Notes: generated by a model not told the origin, from the letters alone. A DNA stretch of 58,868 nucleotides from Pseudomonadota bacterium (GCA_963205315.1 CAUJIO010000094.1:1-58868), one strand, 5' to 3'; counted from the stretch's first letter, positions 26,727 to 35,622 are shown. Program-made: numbers and translations.

Positions 26727-26758
26727 CCGGCCACCTCGGAAACACCCGAGGTGACCGG
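26727..26758. terminator. Bidirectional terminator hairpin
   Basis: Arms CCGGCCACCTCGG and CCGAGGTGACCGG pair over 13 bp with one mismatch around a 6-base loop, between the aldolase gene (+) and the DEAD-box helicase gene (-). There is no long T-tract; strength comes from the GC stem. Confidence 0.65.
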
Positions 26759-26796
26759 ACATAACGAGAAAGAGCGCGCCTGGCCCTTCGGGCCGG

Positions 26797-28740
26797 TCAG
26801 CCCTTGTGCGGCTTGGCTGCAAACTTCTTGCCCTTGGCTTCGTTGAAGCGGCGCGCGTGCTTGGCCTTTGCGCCCGACTTGGGCTTGCCGTCCGCCTTGT
26901 CCTTCTTCCAGCCTTCCTTGTTCCAGGCCGGCTTGGACTTGTAAGGTTTGCTGGATGGCGTCATATGCGCGTCCGCCGCCGGGCCGGCATCGAGCTTTTC
27001 GCCCCTGTCGCTGCGGATCTTGTATTTTGGGGCACCGCTGGCCTTTGGAGCAAATCCCGCAGACCTCGTTTCCTGAGGCATTTCAACCGAGGGCGTGATG
27101 GTGACGCCTTTTTCGCCGCTGCCATCACGGGCGATCTTGGCGGCAAACCCCGCCGCCTTTTCGGCCGAGATCTCAAAGCGGGTTTCGTCGTCGAATATCT
27201 TGATCGAACCGACATCACGCCGCGTGATGCCGCCTGCCTTGCAGATCATCGGCAGTATCCATTTCGGATCGGCGCGTTCCTTGCGGCCGCGAGAAAGCGA
27301 GAACCACGCCGCTCCGGTCATGTCCACGCGTTCCGCCCGTGGGCTGAACCCACCGGCAGCCGCGTCGTCGCCGCGTCCGCGCTCTCGGACCTTGCCGGTC
27401 CGCACCGGAACCGGCGTCTCGGAGATATCTTCAGGCACCAGCCGCATGGCGACCTGCTGGCGCACATAGGCGGCGGCCAATTGCTCGGGCGACATGCGCG
27501 CCAGCAACTCGGCCACGAGTCCTGCCTCGGTCTCATCCGGCGGCAGCGTCGCTATGGCCGCCTGGAGGATGTGCTCGCGATTGCGCGCGTCGATCTCGGC
27601 TGCCGTCGGTGCCCCTCGCGTCGTGGCTTGGGCATTCGCGAGATCGAGTACACGTTGTGCTGCTGCGTAGCGGCGCACCGGCACGATCAGCACGCACACG
27701 CCCTTGCGGCCCGCCCGGCCGGTACGGCCCGAGCGGTGCAGCAGAATGTCGGGGTTGGTGGGCACATCCGCATGAATAACGAGATCGAGGTTCGGCAAGT
27801 CGATGCCGCGCGCCGCCACGTCGGTTGCCACGCACACGCGTGCACGCCCGTCGCGCATGGACTGGAGCGCGTTGGTCCGCTCGGACTGCGAGAGTTCACC
27901 CGACAGCGCGACGACGGTAAAGCCGCGCTCCGACAATTGCGCCGTCAGATGTTTCACTGCCTCGCGGGTGTGGCAGAATACGATGGCGCTGCCACTGTCG
28001 AAATACAGCAACGTGTTAATGATGGCATTCTCGCGCTCGTGCGATTGCGCCACCACCATCTGGTAGTCGATATCGGCATGGCGCTGAGTGGATGCCGTGG
28101 CTGCCAGCCGGACGGCATCGCGCTGATAGGTCTTGGCGAGATGTGCGATGGTCTTCGGCACCGTGGCCGAAAACATCAGCGTGCGCCGCTCTCCGGGCGC
28201 CGCGGCCAGAATGAACTCGAGGTCCTCACGAAATCCCAGGTCGAGCATTTCGTCGGCTTCATCAAGCACGACGGCGCGCAGGCTGGACAAGTCGAGGGAG
28301 CCTCTGGTGATGTGATCGCGCAACCGGCCGGGCGTTCCCACCACAATATGGGCGCCGCGCTCCAGCGCGCGGCGCTCCTTGCGCATGTCCATGCCACCGA
28401 CGCAAGAGGCAGTGGTTACGCCGGCATCGGCGTAGAGCCAGCGGAATTCACGTTCGACCTGGAGTGCGAGTTCGCGCGTCGGCGCAATGATGAGCCCCAG
28501 AGGACGTTCGGCCGGTCCAAAAATCTGTTCCTCGCCCATCAGCGTCGGCGCGATGGCGAGACCGAAGGCAACGGTCTTGCCAGATCCGGTCTGCGCGGAA
28601 ACCAGCAGGTCCTTGTCTTTCGCTGTGTCAGCAAGCACGGCAATCTGTACTGGCGTCAGGGTCGCATAACCCTGCCTGGCCAGGGCAGAAGCCAGTGCTG
28701 GCTGAATGGCGGCCATCGTGTTTTCGGTATCAGTAGTCAT
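26797..28740 (-). CDS. DEAD-box RNA helicase with basic C-terminal tail
   Basis: 647-residue ATP-dependent RNA helicase. Core motifs in order: the Q motif GYATLTPVQ, SAQTGSGKT (Walker A), PTRELA, TPGR, DEAD, SAT and HRSGRTGRAGRKG. A DbpA-type RNA-binding domain follows (about 470-575; ILPMICKAGGITRRDVGSIKI), then a Lys-rich tail ending KKFAAKPHKG. The ATG at 28740 has AAGGCGA upstream; the frame stays open further 5' but without a good start. The domain layout fits the DeaD/DbpA group that acts in ribosome assembly or cold adaptation. Confidence 0.93.
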   Translation of the reverse strand: MTTDTENTMAAIQPALASALARQGYATLTPVQIAVLADTAKDKDLLVSAQTGSGKTVAFGLAIAPTLMGEEQIFGPAERPLGLIIAPTRELALQVEREFRWLYADAGVTTASCVGGMDMRKERRALERGAHIVVGTPGRLRDHITRGSLDLSSLRAVVLDEADEMLDLGFREDLEFILAAAPGERRTLMFSATVPKTIAHLAKTYQRDAVRLAATASTQRHADIDYQMVVAQSHERENAIINTLLYFDSGSAIVFCHTREAVKHLTAQLSERGFTVVALSGELSQSERTNALQSMRDGRARVCVATDVAARGIDLPNLDLVIHADVPTNPDILLHRSGRTGRAGRKGVCVLIVPVRRYAAAQRVLDLANAQATTRGAPTAAEIDARNREHILQAAIATLPPDETEAGLVAELLARMSPEQLAAAYVRQQVAMRLVPEDISETPVPVRTGKVRERGRGDDAAAGGFSPRAERVDMTGAAWFSLSRGRKERADPKWILPMICKAGGITRRDVGSIKIFDDETRFEISAEKAAGFAAKIARDGSGEKGVTITPSVEMPQETRSAGFAPKASGAPKYKIRSDRGEKLDAGPAADAHMTPSSKPYKSKPAWNKEGWKKDKADGKPKSGAKAKHARRFNEAKGKKFAAKPHKG

Positions 28741-29190
28741 AAGCAAATCGCCTTGTGCAACACGCGGGAAGTTCTCCGGCGCATAATCCGCCTGAAATTC
28801 CCGGGTTGTTTCTCCCGTCGTGGACAATGGCACACAAGGACAATGGACCTGTGGCCGATGAAATCGCCACGCTGGATTGAATTGCCATCCGGTCCAGGGG
28901 GATTGGCGTTCGCATCGCTGATGACAATGCGGGGTCAATACCACATTCTTTCGCATTGCACCATAAACCGAATTGACGCGATATCAGGGATGCCCACAGC
29001 ACATCGCTGGATTGGGCCCGCATGCATCCGCACAAGTTGTCTTAGGGTTACATCCTCAGCGATCATCACGCATCGATCCGGTATCGCTGTGCAAAGGCCC
29101 AACCTTTCGGGATTGCCACTCCTGCAACTTCGCGCCACTATAACCGGCAACGTGGATCATCCAAGAAACCACGCAAGGGAGTGAAATACC
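28741..29190. other. Intergenic region, divergent promoters
   Basis: 450 bp between the helicase gene (-) and the binding-protein gene (+). No gene, repeat or convincing RNA is seen. The last 15 bases hold the ribosome site (AGGGAG) of the binding-protein gene. Confidence 0.5.
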
Positions 29191-30240
29191 ATGAAGCTTA
29201 GAAGTCTCGGGATCTTGTTTGCGTCCGCCTTGTCGATTGCCGCGGGCGTGATGCCGGCCAACGCCGAGAAGATCGTGATTTCGAACTGGGACGGCTACAT
29301 GCCGAAAGACATGGCCGAGAAGTTCAAGGCCGAAACAGGCATCGACCTTGAAGTTGCGGTGCATGCAACCAACGAAGAAATCATGGGCAAGGTCACGGCG
29401 TCGGGCGGCCAGGGATTCGACGTGCTTTTCGTCTCATCGCCGTTTGCCGAAGCGCTGAACCAGCTGGGACTGCTATCCCCCATCGACGCGGCCAAGATTC
29501 CCAACCTGTCCAATCTCTACCCGGAAGCCACGCAACTGAAGCATGATCCGGGCAACACGTTCTCTGTTCCCTATTCATGGGGCACCACCGGCCTGTGCTA
29601 CCGCTCAGACCTGGTCAAGGCCGAGCCGACGAGTTGGAACGACCTGCTCAATCCGTCTGACGATCTCAAAGGCAAGATCACCATGCTGGCGACCGACCGC
29701 TGGCTGATGGCGGCAGGCTTTCTCGCCAATGGCATGTCGGTGAATACCACCGATCAGGCCAGTCTCGACAAGGTGCGCGACCAGCTGGTGGCCACGAAGA
29801 AGTCTCTCCTCGCCTATGATGACACGACCTTCTATTCCAAGCTCGTATCGGGCGAGGCATCCCTGGTCCATGCGTGGGATGGCTGGTGCAACTATGGCAT
29901 CGCCGAAAACGACAAGATCAAGTACGTGGTGCCGAAGGAAGGGTCCGACCTGTGGGTCGATACGATGGTGATCACCAAGGCTTCCGCAAATCCGGAAGGT
30001 GCAGCCAAGTTCATCAACTTCGTGCTGAAGGCCGAAAACGGCAAATGGGTTGCCGAGAACATCATGTACAAGACGCCAAACAAGGCCGGTATGGATTCGC
30101 TCGACAAGGCAACGCTGGAAAAATATCCCAACATGGCGATCGCGCCTGCCGACCTTCTGAAGTTCGAGCAGCTGCGTGATCTTGGAGCGGGCATGAAGGC
30201 CTTCTCCAAGACCGTATCGGAAATCATGGCCGCGAAATAA
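29191..30240 (+). CDS. ABC transporter substrate-binding protein, PotD/PotF-type
   Basis: 349-residue periplasmic polyamine-family binding protein with a Sec signal peptide (first ~25 residues, cleavage near ANA-E). Seen: IVISNWDGYMPKDM, TGIDLEVAVHATNEEIMGKV, YSWGTTGLCYRSD, AWDGWCNYGIA and PNMAIAPADLL. Two permease genes follow, but no ATPase, unlike the system at 12823-16787. The substrate could be a polyamine, an amino acid derivative or an opine; sequence alone does not say. Confidence 0.9.
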   Translation: MKLRSLGILFASALSIAAGVMPANAEKIVISNWDGYMPKDMAEKFKAETGIDLEVAVHATNEEIMGKVTASGGQGFDVLFVSSPFAEALNQLGLLSPIDAAKIPNLSNLYPEATQLKHDPGNTFSVPYSWGTTGLCYRSDLVKAEPTSWNDLLNPSDDLKGKITMLATDRWLMAAGFLANGMSVNTTDQASLDKVRDQLVATKKSLLAYDDTTFYSKLVSGEASLVHAWDGWCNYGIAENDKIKYVVPKEGSDLWVDTMVITKASANPEGAAKFINFVLKAENGKWVAENIMYKTPNKAGMDSLDKATLEKYPNMAIAPADLLKFEQLRDLGAGMKAFSKTVSEIMAAK

Positions 30241-30252
30241 ATCTGGCGCATC

Positions 30253-30280
30253 GGCCCCGGGCGCCACTGCGTCCGGGGCC
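30253..30280 (+). terminator. Attenuator-type hairpin after the binding-protein gene
   Basis: Perfect 8-bp GC stem GGCCCCGG / CCGGGGCC with a 12-base loop, 12 bases after the stop, followed by TTGCATTT. Its place between the binding-protein and permease genes fits partial termination. Confidence 0.6.
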
Positions 30281-30288
30281 TTGCATTT

Positions 30289-31149
30289 GTGATCTTCTTG
30301 ACCCCCCGCCTCACATCCTGGCTTCTCATGGCGCCCGGCCTGATCTGGCTGACGGCGCTGATGATCGTGCCTTGCCTGCTGATCTTCGTTCTCGCCTTCT
30401 ATGAGCGCGGAATCTATGGCGGTGTGGACTGGAGCATATTGACGTCCGAGAATATCCGGCGCGCCGCGGACTGGTTATATGTGTCGGTCTTCATCGACAG
30501 CGCGCGCATTGCCGGCATTGCCACTCTCATCGCACTGCTGATTGGCTACCCGGCGGCATTCGCCATCGCCAGGGCGCCGGAAAGATTGCAGACGCCGCTG
30601 CTGTTCATGGCCATATTGCCGTTCTGGACGAATTATCTGATCCGCACCTATGCCTGGATCGTGCTGCTCAATCCAGCTGGCCTCATCAACGGCGCACTGA
30701 TCCATCTCGGAATCATCAGCGAGCCGCTGCCCATTCTCTACAACGAGTTCGCGGTCATCCTTGGGCTCGTCTACAATTATACGCCGTTTGTGGTGCTGGC
30801 GATCTACTCCTCGCTGCAACGGCTCGATCCTTCTTATGCCGAAGCCTCGCGCGATCTCGGCGCGTCGGCCTTCACGACCTTCGTGCGGATCATCCTGCCA
30901 CTTACCGCGTCAGGCGTTGCGGCAGGTGCGGTGTTTGTCTTCGTGCTATCGATCGGCAACTTCGTGACGCCCGATCTTCTGGGCGGCGGCAAGCTGCAGA
31001 TGATCGGCAATCTGATCTACGACCAGTTCCTCACGGCGCGCGACTGGCCCTTCGGCGCCACGCTGTCGGGCCTGCTGATTGCGCTGATGATGCTGGCGCT
31101 TACCGCCCAGGCCTTGGCAGCGGGCCGGGCACGAGGCGAACATGCCTAG
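30289..31149 (+). CDS. ABC transporter permease, PotB-type
   Basis: 286-residue six-span permease with the coupling loop EASRDLGASAFTTFVRIILP near residues 184-203. The start is uncertain: GTG at 30289 is possible, and TTG (30298) or ATG (30328) cannot be excluded since no clear ribosome site precedes them. It overlaps the next permease by 8 bases. It works with the binding protein at 29191. Confidence 0.9.
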   Translation: MIFLTPRLTSWLLMAPGLIWLTALMIVPCLLIFVLAFYERGIYGGVDWSILTSENIRRAADWLYVSVFIDSARIAGIATLIALLIGYPAAFAIARAPERLQTPLLFMAILPFWTNYLIRTYAWIVLLNPAGLINGALIHLGIISEPLPILYNEFAVILGLVYNYTPFVVLAIYSSLQRLDPSYAEASRDLGASAFTTFVRIILPLTASGVAAGAVFVFVLSIGNFVTPDLLGGGKLQMIGNLIYDQFLTARDWPFGATLSGLLIALMMLALTAQALAAGRARGEHA

Positions 31150-31915
31150 ATTCCTCACCGTGCATCTGGGTGCGACCTACGCCTTTCTCTACATGCCCAT
31201 CCTTGTGCTGATGGTGCTGTCCTTCAACAAGGCCGGGCTGCCGACCGCCTGGGGCGGTTTTTCGCTGGAATGGTACGGCAAGCTCGCCACCAATCCGAAG
31301 ATCCTCGCATCGGCGTGGAACTCGGTGATCGTGGCATGCGTCTCGACGGCGATTGCCACGACCATCGGCACGCTGCTGGCGCTCGGCGTCGAGCGTTCGA
31401 AACCATCGGCGGCGCGCGATGCCCTGCTGTTCGCACCGATGATCATTCCGGACATCGTGTTGGCTATCGCGCTCCTGTCCTTCTTCACGCTGGTCAAGTT
31501 CACGCTTGGCCTGCAATCCATCATTCTGGCGCATGTCGTTTTCAACATCGCCTTTGTGTGCGCGGTGGTGCGGGCGAGGTTGAAGAGCTTCGACTGGTCT
31601 CTCACCGAGGCTTCCCGCGATCTCGGCGCCGGAGCCTTCACGACCTTCTGGCGCATCACCTTGCCGCTGATCTTGCCGGCCGTTATCGCGGCGGCCCTGC
31701 TGGCCTTCACGCTGTCGGTCGACGAATTCATCATTGCCTATTTTACCGCCGGTGCCGGCCAGTCCTCAACGACGCTGCCGATGCAGATTTATGCGATGAT
31801 TCGATTCGGCGTGACGCCGGAAATCAATGCCATGGCGACGATCGTCATGCTGGTCAGTTTCGTGCTGGTGCTGACGGCACAGCGGCTGAATCGCGGGCGC
31901 ATTCCGGGTGCATGA
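31142..31915 (+). CDS. ABC transporter permease, PotC-type
   Basis: 257-residue six-span permease with the coupling loop EASRDLGAGAFTTFWRITLP. The first span lies in LGATYAFLYMPILVLMVLSFN, a typical PotC start. It is translationally coupled to the upstream permease by an 8-base overlap. No ATPase gene follows; the next genes are a glycosyltransferase and cupins, so the ATPase must come from elsewhere, perhaps the PotA-like protein at 14480. Confidence 0.9.
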   Translation: MPRFLTVHLGATYAFLYMPILVLMVLSFNKAGLPTAWGGFSLEWYGKLATNPKILASAWNSVIVACVSTAIATTIGTLLALGVERSKPSAARDALLFAPMIIPDIVLAIALLSFFTLVKFTLGLQSIILAHVVFNIAFVCAVVRARLKSFDWSLTEASRDLGAGAFTTFWRITLPLILPAVIAAALLAFTLSVDEFIIAYFTAGAGQSSTTLPMQIYAMIRFGVTPEINAMATIVMLVSFVLVLTAQRLNRGRIPGA

Positions 31916-31952
31916 GGACCGCAGCATTCAAGAGACAACGAGGGAGACAAAC

Positions 31953-33335
31953 ATGGTTAAGGCGCCGGCGAAGAAAGCCGCAAAGAAGATCATCAAGAAG
32001 GCTGGCGGAAAGCCTGCGGTCAAGGGCAAGGCGAGCGCCAAGAAGGTGATCGCACTGTTCCCGGAGGCCGCCTTCGGCCCGGCGCTGAACTCGGTGGGCA
32101 TTGGGCAGGCGCTGAAGAAACTTGGCCACAAGGTGGTGTTCCTCTCCGATCCGGGCTTTCTCGACGTCTACAAGGGGTATGGTTTCGAAGCGCATCCGGT
32201 CAATCTGTCGGAGCCCTTGCCGCCCGAGCAGATGGCGAAGTTCTGGGTCGATTTCATCAACGGCCACATTCCGAATTTCCGCAAGTCGCCTTACGACCAG
32301 ATCGATAATTACGTGAAGGACTGCTGGGGCATGATCGTCGAAACGGCGAAATGGGCCGAGAAGGATTTGCCGGGTGTCCTCGACCGTGTGAAGCCCGATG
32401 TCATCTGTGTCGACAACGTCATCCTGTTCCCGGCCATCAAGCGCTACGCCAAGCAGAACGGCAAGCCATGGGTGCGGATCATTTCATGCTCGGAAAACGA
32501 GATCGAGGATCCGGACATCCCGCCACATCTTTCAGGCTGTGGCGAAAAAGACAAGCGGGGCTTCGCGCGTTATCGCAAGCATTTCAATGCAACGATCAAG
32601 CCAATACATGACGACTTCAACGCTTTCCTGAAGTCGGTGGGCGAGAAGAAATATCCGCTCGGACAGTTCTTCGAGGCAAGCCCGCACATGAACATCCTGC
32701 TCTATCCCTCCGCGGTGAAATTCAAGCGCAGGCACAACCTGCCGCCCAAGCAGTTCCAGTATCTCGAAGGTTGCGTTCGAAAGGAGGCTGCCTACAAGAT
32801 CCCGACATTCAAGGCCAATGACGACAAGCCCCTGCTCTATGTCAGCTATGGCTCACTGGGGTCCGGCGATGTTGACCTGCTGAAGCGGGTGATAAAAGTA
32901 ATCGGCACGATGCCGGTGAAAGCGCTGGTCAACGTCGGCGATTACATGGACCAGTATTCCGACATTCCGGACAATGTCATCATCGACAAGTGGTTTCCGC
33001 AGCCCTCGGTGATCAAGCAGGTGGCCGGCGTCATCCATCACGGCGGAAACAACTCGTTCACCGAGTGCCTCTACTTCGCAAAACCGGCGATCATCATGCC
33101 CTATGTCTGGGACGGTCACGACAATGCCACGCGTGTCGAGGAGACAGGCCACGGCTTCAAGCTGGACCGCTACGAATGGCGCGACGAGGACTTCGCTGCA
33201 AAGGTCATGACCATGATCACCGACAAGAAGATGAAAGCCCGTCTCAAGAAGACGTCTGCCGCGATGCGGGCCCAGCACGGACCGACCAAGGCGGCGAAGG
33301 TGATCGACGGCCTGACACGCAGGAAGCTCGCCTGA
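31953..33335 (+). CDS. GT1-family glycosyltransferase with Lys/Ala-rich N-terminal tail
   Basis: 460-residue UDP-glycosyltransferase-like (GT1, GT-B fold) enzyme. The C-terminal donor-binding signature is present: IIDKWFPQPSVIKQVAGVIHHGG, then NNSFTECLYFAKP and WDGHDNATRVEETGHG. The N-terminal acceptor domain begins KKVIALFPEAAFGPALNSVGI. Before it lies a ~28-residue basic tail (MVKAPAKKAAKKIIKKAGG...) resembling histone H1-like tails. The ATG at 31953 has AGGGAGAC upstream. It is followed by two cupins with a 1-base overlap. Acceptor and donor are unknown. Confidence 0.85.
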   Translation: MVKAPAKKAAKKIIKKAGGKPAVKGKASAKKVIALFPEAAFGPALNSVGIGQALKKLGHKVVFLSDPGFLDVYKGYGFEAHPVNLSEPLPPEQMAKFWVDFINGHIPNFRKSPYDQIDNYVKDCWGMIVETAKWAEKDLPGVLDRVKPDVICVDNVILFPAIKRYAKQNGKPWVRIISCSENEIEDPDIPPHLSGCGEKDKRGFARYRKHFNATIKPIHDDFNAFLKSVGEKKYPLGQFFEASPHMNILLYPSAVKFKRRHNLPPKQFQYLEGCVRKEAAYKIPTFKANDDKPLLYVSYGSLGSGDVDLLKRVIKVIGTMPVKALVNVGDYMDQYSDIPDNVIIDKWFPQPSVIKQVAGVIHHGGNNSFTECLYFAKPAIIMPYVWDGHDNATRVEETGHGFKLDRYEWRDEDFAAKVMTMITDKKMKARLKKTSAAMRAQHGPTKAAKVIDGLTRRKLA

Positions 33336-33700
33336 TGCCAGCCAACCTCACCTCATCCGCGCCGCATCTCACAGGACCCGCCACGTACGCTGGTCCGCTG
33401 AAGGATTGGGGGTATCAGCCAGATCCGATCTCCGGCAATTCCAAGAGCGATGGCGTGCTGCTCTTCAAGGGTCCCGGCAATGAGCCCGAAATCGGCTTGT
33501 GGCAATGCACGCCCGGCTCCTGGCCATTGTCGATCCCGCGTGACGAACTTTGTCATTTCGTCAGCGGGCGTGCGACCTACACACATCAGTCGGGCGAGGT
33601 GATCGAGGTCAAGGCCGGAACGGTGGTGCTGTTCCCCGGCGGCTGGACAGGTACCTGTACGGTTCACGAAACGATGCGTAATGTATATATGCTGAGATGA
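33335..33700 (+). CDS. Small cupin protein, first of a tandem pair
   Basis: 121-residue single-domain cupin of the DUF861 / ureidoglycine-aminohydrolase-like type. Its motif regions are DELCHFVSGRATYTHQSGE and AGTVVLFPGGWTGTCTVHET. Its start overlaps the glycosyltransferase stop by 1 base and its stop overlaps the next cupin start by 4 bases. It closely resembles the next gene throughout (ATY.GP.KDWG, E..CHF..GR.TYTH.SGEVIE), so the pair arose by tandem duplication. It may bind a small ligand or act as an isomerase; no specific function is known. Confidence 0.85.
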   Translation: MPANLTSSAPHLTGPATYAGPLKDWGYQPDPISGNSKSDGVLLFKGPGNEPEIGLWQCTPGSWPLSIPRDELCHFVSGRATYTHQSGEVIEVKAGTVVLFPGGWTGTCTVHETMRNVYMLR

Positions 33701-34068
33701 TCATGACTCTGAAACTCGACTCTTCCGCCCCGCACCTGCAGAACCCGGCAACCTATCCCGGCCCGTTCAAGGACTGGGGCATTATCCCGACGATGATCGA
33801 AGGTGAATCGCGCACCAGCGGCGTGGTGATCTACAAGGGACCCAATGGCCAGAGTGAAACCGGCATCTGGATCTGCACGCCGGGCTATTGGAACTGCCAC
33901 GTCACCAGTGACGAGTTCTGTCACTTCCTGCTCGGGCGATGCACCTATACCCATGAATCGGGCGAGGTGATCGAAATCGTCCCCGATACCGTTGCCTTCT
34001 TTCCAAAGGATTGGAAGGGCACTTGCCGGGTCCATGAGACGATCCGCAAAGTCTATATGATCCGCTAA
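33697..34068 (+). CDS. Small cupin protein, second of a tandem pair
   Basis: 123-residue cupin paralogous to the previous gene, with DEFCHFLLGRCTYTHESGEVIE and DTVAFFPKDWKGTCRVHETIRKVYMIR. The start may be ATG 33697 (ATGA overlap with the previous stop) or ATG 33703. Both copies keep the H/E positions of motif 1. Duplicated small cupins can form heterodimers or diverge in ligand. Confidence 0.85.
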   Translation: MIMTLKLDSSAPHLQNPATYPGPFKDWGIIPTMIEGESRTSGVVIYKGPNGQSETGIWICTPGYWNCHVTSDEFCHFLLGRCTYTHESGEVIEIVPDTVAFFPKDWKGTCRVHETIRKVYMIR

Positions 34069-34166
34069 TAGCCGGCATCGCACACGCTTGCTGGAGCGTT
34101 GCGCTCGTGAAGGGCGAAGGTTCCAGACGTTCACGGCTGACGATGACGGCTCCGCTCCGGCGGGTG

Positions 34167-34847
34167 TCAGGCGCGATGAACACCCTCCTCGGTGACGATG
34201 GCATCCATGACGATGTCATGCGGCAGAGGATGGATCGTCGGAATGGCCTGCAGCTCATATCCGATACCGAAGACGCGCGGCTTTCGTGGAAGCGAAGCGA
34301 GCGTCCTGTCGAAGAACCCGCCGCCGTATCCCAGACGATAACATTGCGGATCGAAACCAACGACGGGTGCAATCGTCACGTCAGGAACGACATCGGGAGC
34401 CGCGGCGGGAATGGGAATGTTCCAGACGCCACGTTCCAGCGGCTCTCCTTCCTTCCAGCAGCGGAAGACCAGCGGCTGACCCTTTTCGATGACGACCGGC
34501 AAAGCGCACGCGCCGCCGCGACCGGTAATGGTTTTCATCCAGGCCCGGAGATCCGGTTCGCCGCGGAACGGCCAATAGACACTGACAATGATACCCTTGA
34601 CATCGCCGATGATGCTGTCGAGCCCCTGGGCAATCCTGTCTGCCCATATCGTACGCTGCGTATTTGAAACGGCGAGACGCGCCGCGATCAGGCGATCCCG
34701 CTCCGCCTTGCGCCAGCGCATGATATCCGGCCGCGGCATGGGATCCTTGCCGCCGCTGTCCGAAGTCCCGGAGTCCAATTCATGCAGATAGCATGGCGGT
34801 GACGCATAGGAGGGTTGGCCGTCGTCCGCGTTGTCCCTTGCTGTCAT
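34167..34847 (-). CDS. 5-formyltetrahydrofolate cyclo-ligase family protein
   Basis: 226 residues of the 5-FTHF cyclo-ligase (MTHFS) family, which closes 5-formyl-THF to methenyl-THF using ATP. Seen: WRKAERDRLIAARLAVS, VSVYWPFRGEPDL and the signature PVVGFDPQCYRLGYGGGFFDRTLA. It carries an unusual N-terminal extension of about 43 residues before the normal family start (near MPRPDIMRWRKAE), which raises the possibility of a later start at 34739. The ATG at 34847 has GAGGAGG upstream at slightly long spacing. It is divergent from the DUF488 gene. Confidence 0.85.
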   Translation of the reverse strand: MTARDNADDGQPSYASPPCYLHELDSGTSDSGGKDPMPRPDIMRWRKAERDRLIAARLAVSNTQRTIWADRIAQGLDSIIGDVKGIIVSVYWPFRGEPDLRAWMKTITGRGGACALPVVIEKGQPLVFRCWKEGEPLERGVWNIPIPAAAPDVVPDVTIAPVVGFDPQCYRLGYGGGFFDRTLASLPRKPRVFGIGYELQAIPTIHPLPHDIVMDAIVTEEGVHRA

Positions 34848-34922
34848 GATCGTCTGGCCTCCTCTCAATCATGAATATGGTTCCGGGCGGTTCGATGCAA
34901 TCAACGCATCCTCGCATACATA

Positions 34923-34945
34923 AAGATGCATATACAATGCATATT
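34923..34945. promoter_or_regulatory. NsrR-like operator upstream of DUF488 gene
   Basis: AAGATGCATATACAATGCATATT is an 11-1-11 palindrome with two ATGCAT cores, close to the recognised NsrR pattern (AAGATGyATTT-N-AAATrCATCTT). It lies 46 bases before the DUF488 start, and an NsrR-like gene is 2 kb downstream. The assignment is by eye. Confidence 0.6.
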
Positions 34946-34991
34946 CAACATGACATGATCGACACACGCAAATGTCTCTCTGGTGCGAACC

Positions 34992-35357
34992 ATGGATATC
35001 CGTGTGAAGCGAGCCTATCGGGCCGCCAGGCGGTCGGACGGCGTGCGGATTCTCGTCGACCGTTTGTGGCCGCGCGGCCTGTCGAAAGACCGGTTCCGGC
35101 TGGACCAATGGGCCAAGGACCTGGCGCCCAGTACCGAACTGCGGCACTGGTTCAATCACGACCCTGCGCGCTGGGACGAATTCAGACAACGCTACGCGGT
35201 TGAACTCGACAGTCAGCAGCAGGCAGTCAAGGCGCTCCTTGCGTGCGCAATCGAAGGGCCCGTCACCCTGCTCTATGCCGCCAAGGACGAGGAGCTCAAT
35301 AATGCCGTCGCACTCAAGGCCTATCTGGAAAACCATGCCATGCGAGGCAAGCCATGA
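34992..35357 (+). CDS. DUF488 family protein
   Basis: 121-residue DUF488 protein (YeaO-like): MDIRVKRAYR, RILVDRLWPRGLSK, WAKDLAPSTELRHWF and the C-terminal VTLLYAAKDEELNNAV. ATG 34992 is preferred to a GTG 9 bases upstream. No biochemical function is settled for the family, but members often belong to nitrosative- or oxidative-stress regulons. Here the NsrR-like operator just upstream links it to the NO island. Confidence 0.88.
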   Translation: MDIRVKRAYRAARRSDGVRILVDRLWPRGLSKDRFRLDQWAKDLAPSTELRHWFNHDPARWDEFRQRYAVELDSQQQAVKALLACAIEGPVTLLYAAKDEELNNAVALKAYLENHAMRGKP

Positions 35358-35479
35358 TGCCACATGTCCTGTGAACGCCTGTCTATGGCGAACTTCCCGG
35401 CTTTTTGGCGTCAATCACATTGCTGCAGCCGCCGATACCGTGCCGCTCGGCGAGAAACGACATCAGTCTCTGGGCCGGC

Positions 35480-35617
35480 TCAAGCGAACGCGACGACGAG
35501 GGCCATTCCGATGGTGATCATGACAAGACCGCCGATGAGCATCGGCAGCAGCGAGCTTCCCTGATCCAGGACGACGGTATGCTCGGCTGGCTTCACATCT
35601 TTGGACTTGCTGGTCAT
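35480..35617 (-). CDS. 45-residue single-span membrane peptide of the NO island
   Basis: Small ORF reading MTSKSKDVKPAEHTVVLDQG (start) then a hydrophobic span SLLPMLIGGLVMITIGMALVV and a short end. Its ATG lies 5 bases after the RIC/YtfE stop and is preceded by AAAGGTAGGG, an almost ideal ribosome site. It forms the third gene of the hemoglobin-RIC unit. A charged N-terminus with one C-terminal span is typical of small accessory subunits or membrane anchors. Function unknown. Confidence 0.7.
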   Translation of the reverse strand: MTSKSKDVKPAEHTVVLDQGSSLLPMLIGGLVMITIGMALVVAFA

Positions 35618-35622
35618 GGGCC

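Noticed and set aside
26806-29184. 792-codon open frame antisense to the DEAD-box helicase
   Set aside because: High-GC shadow of the real minus-strand gene; it has no domain motif or ribosome site and reads as low-complexity R/G/H-rich sequence.
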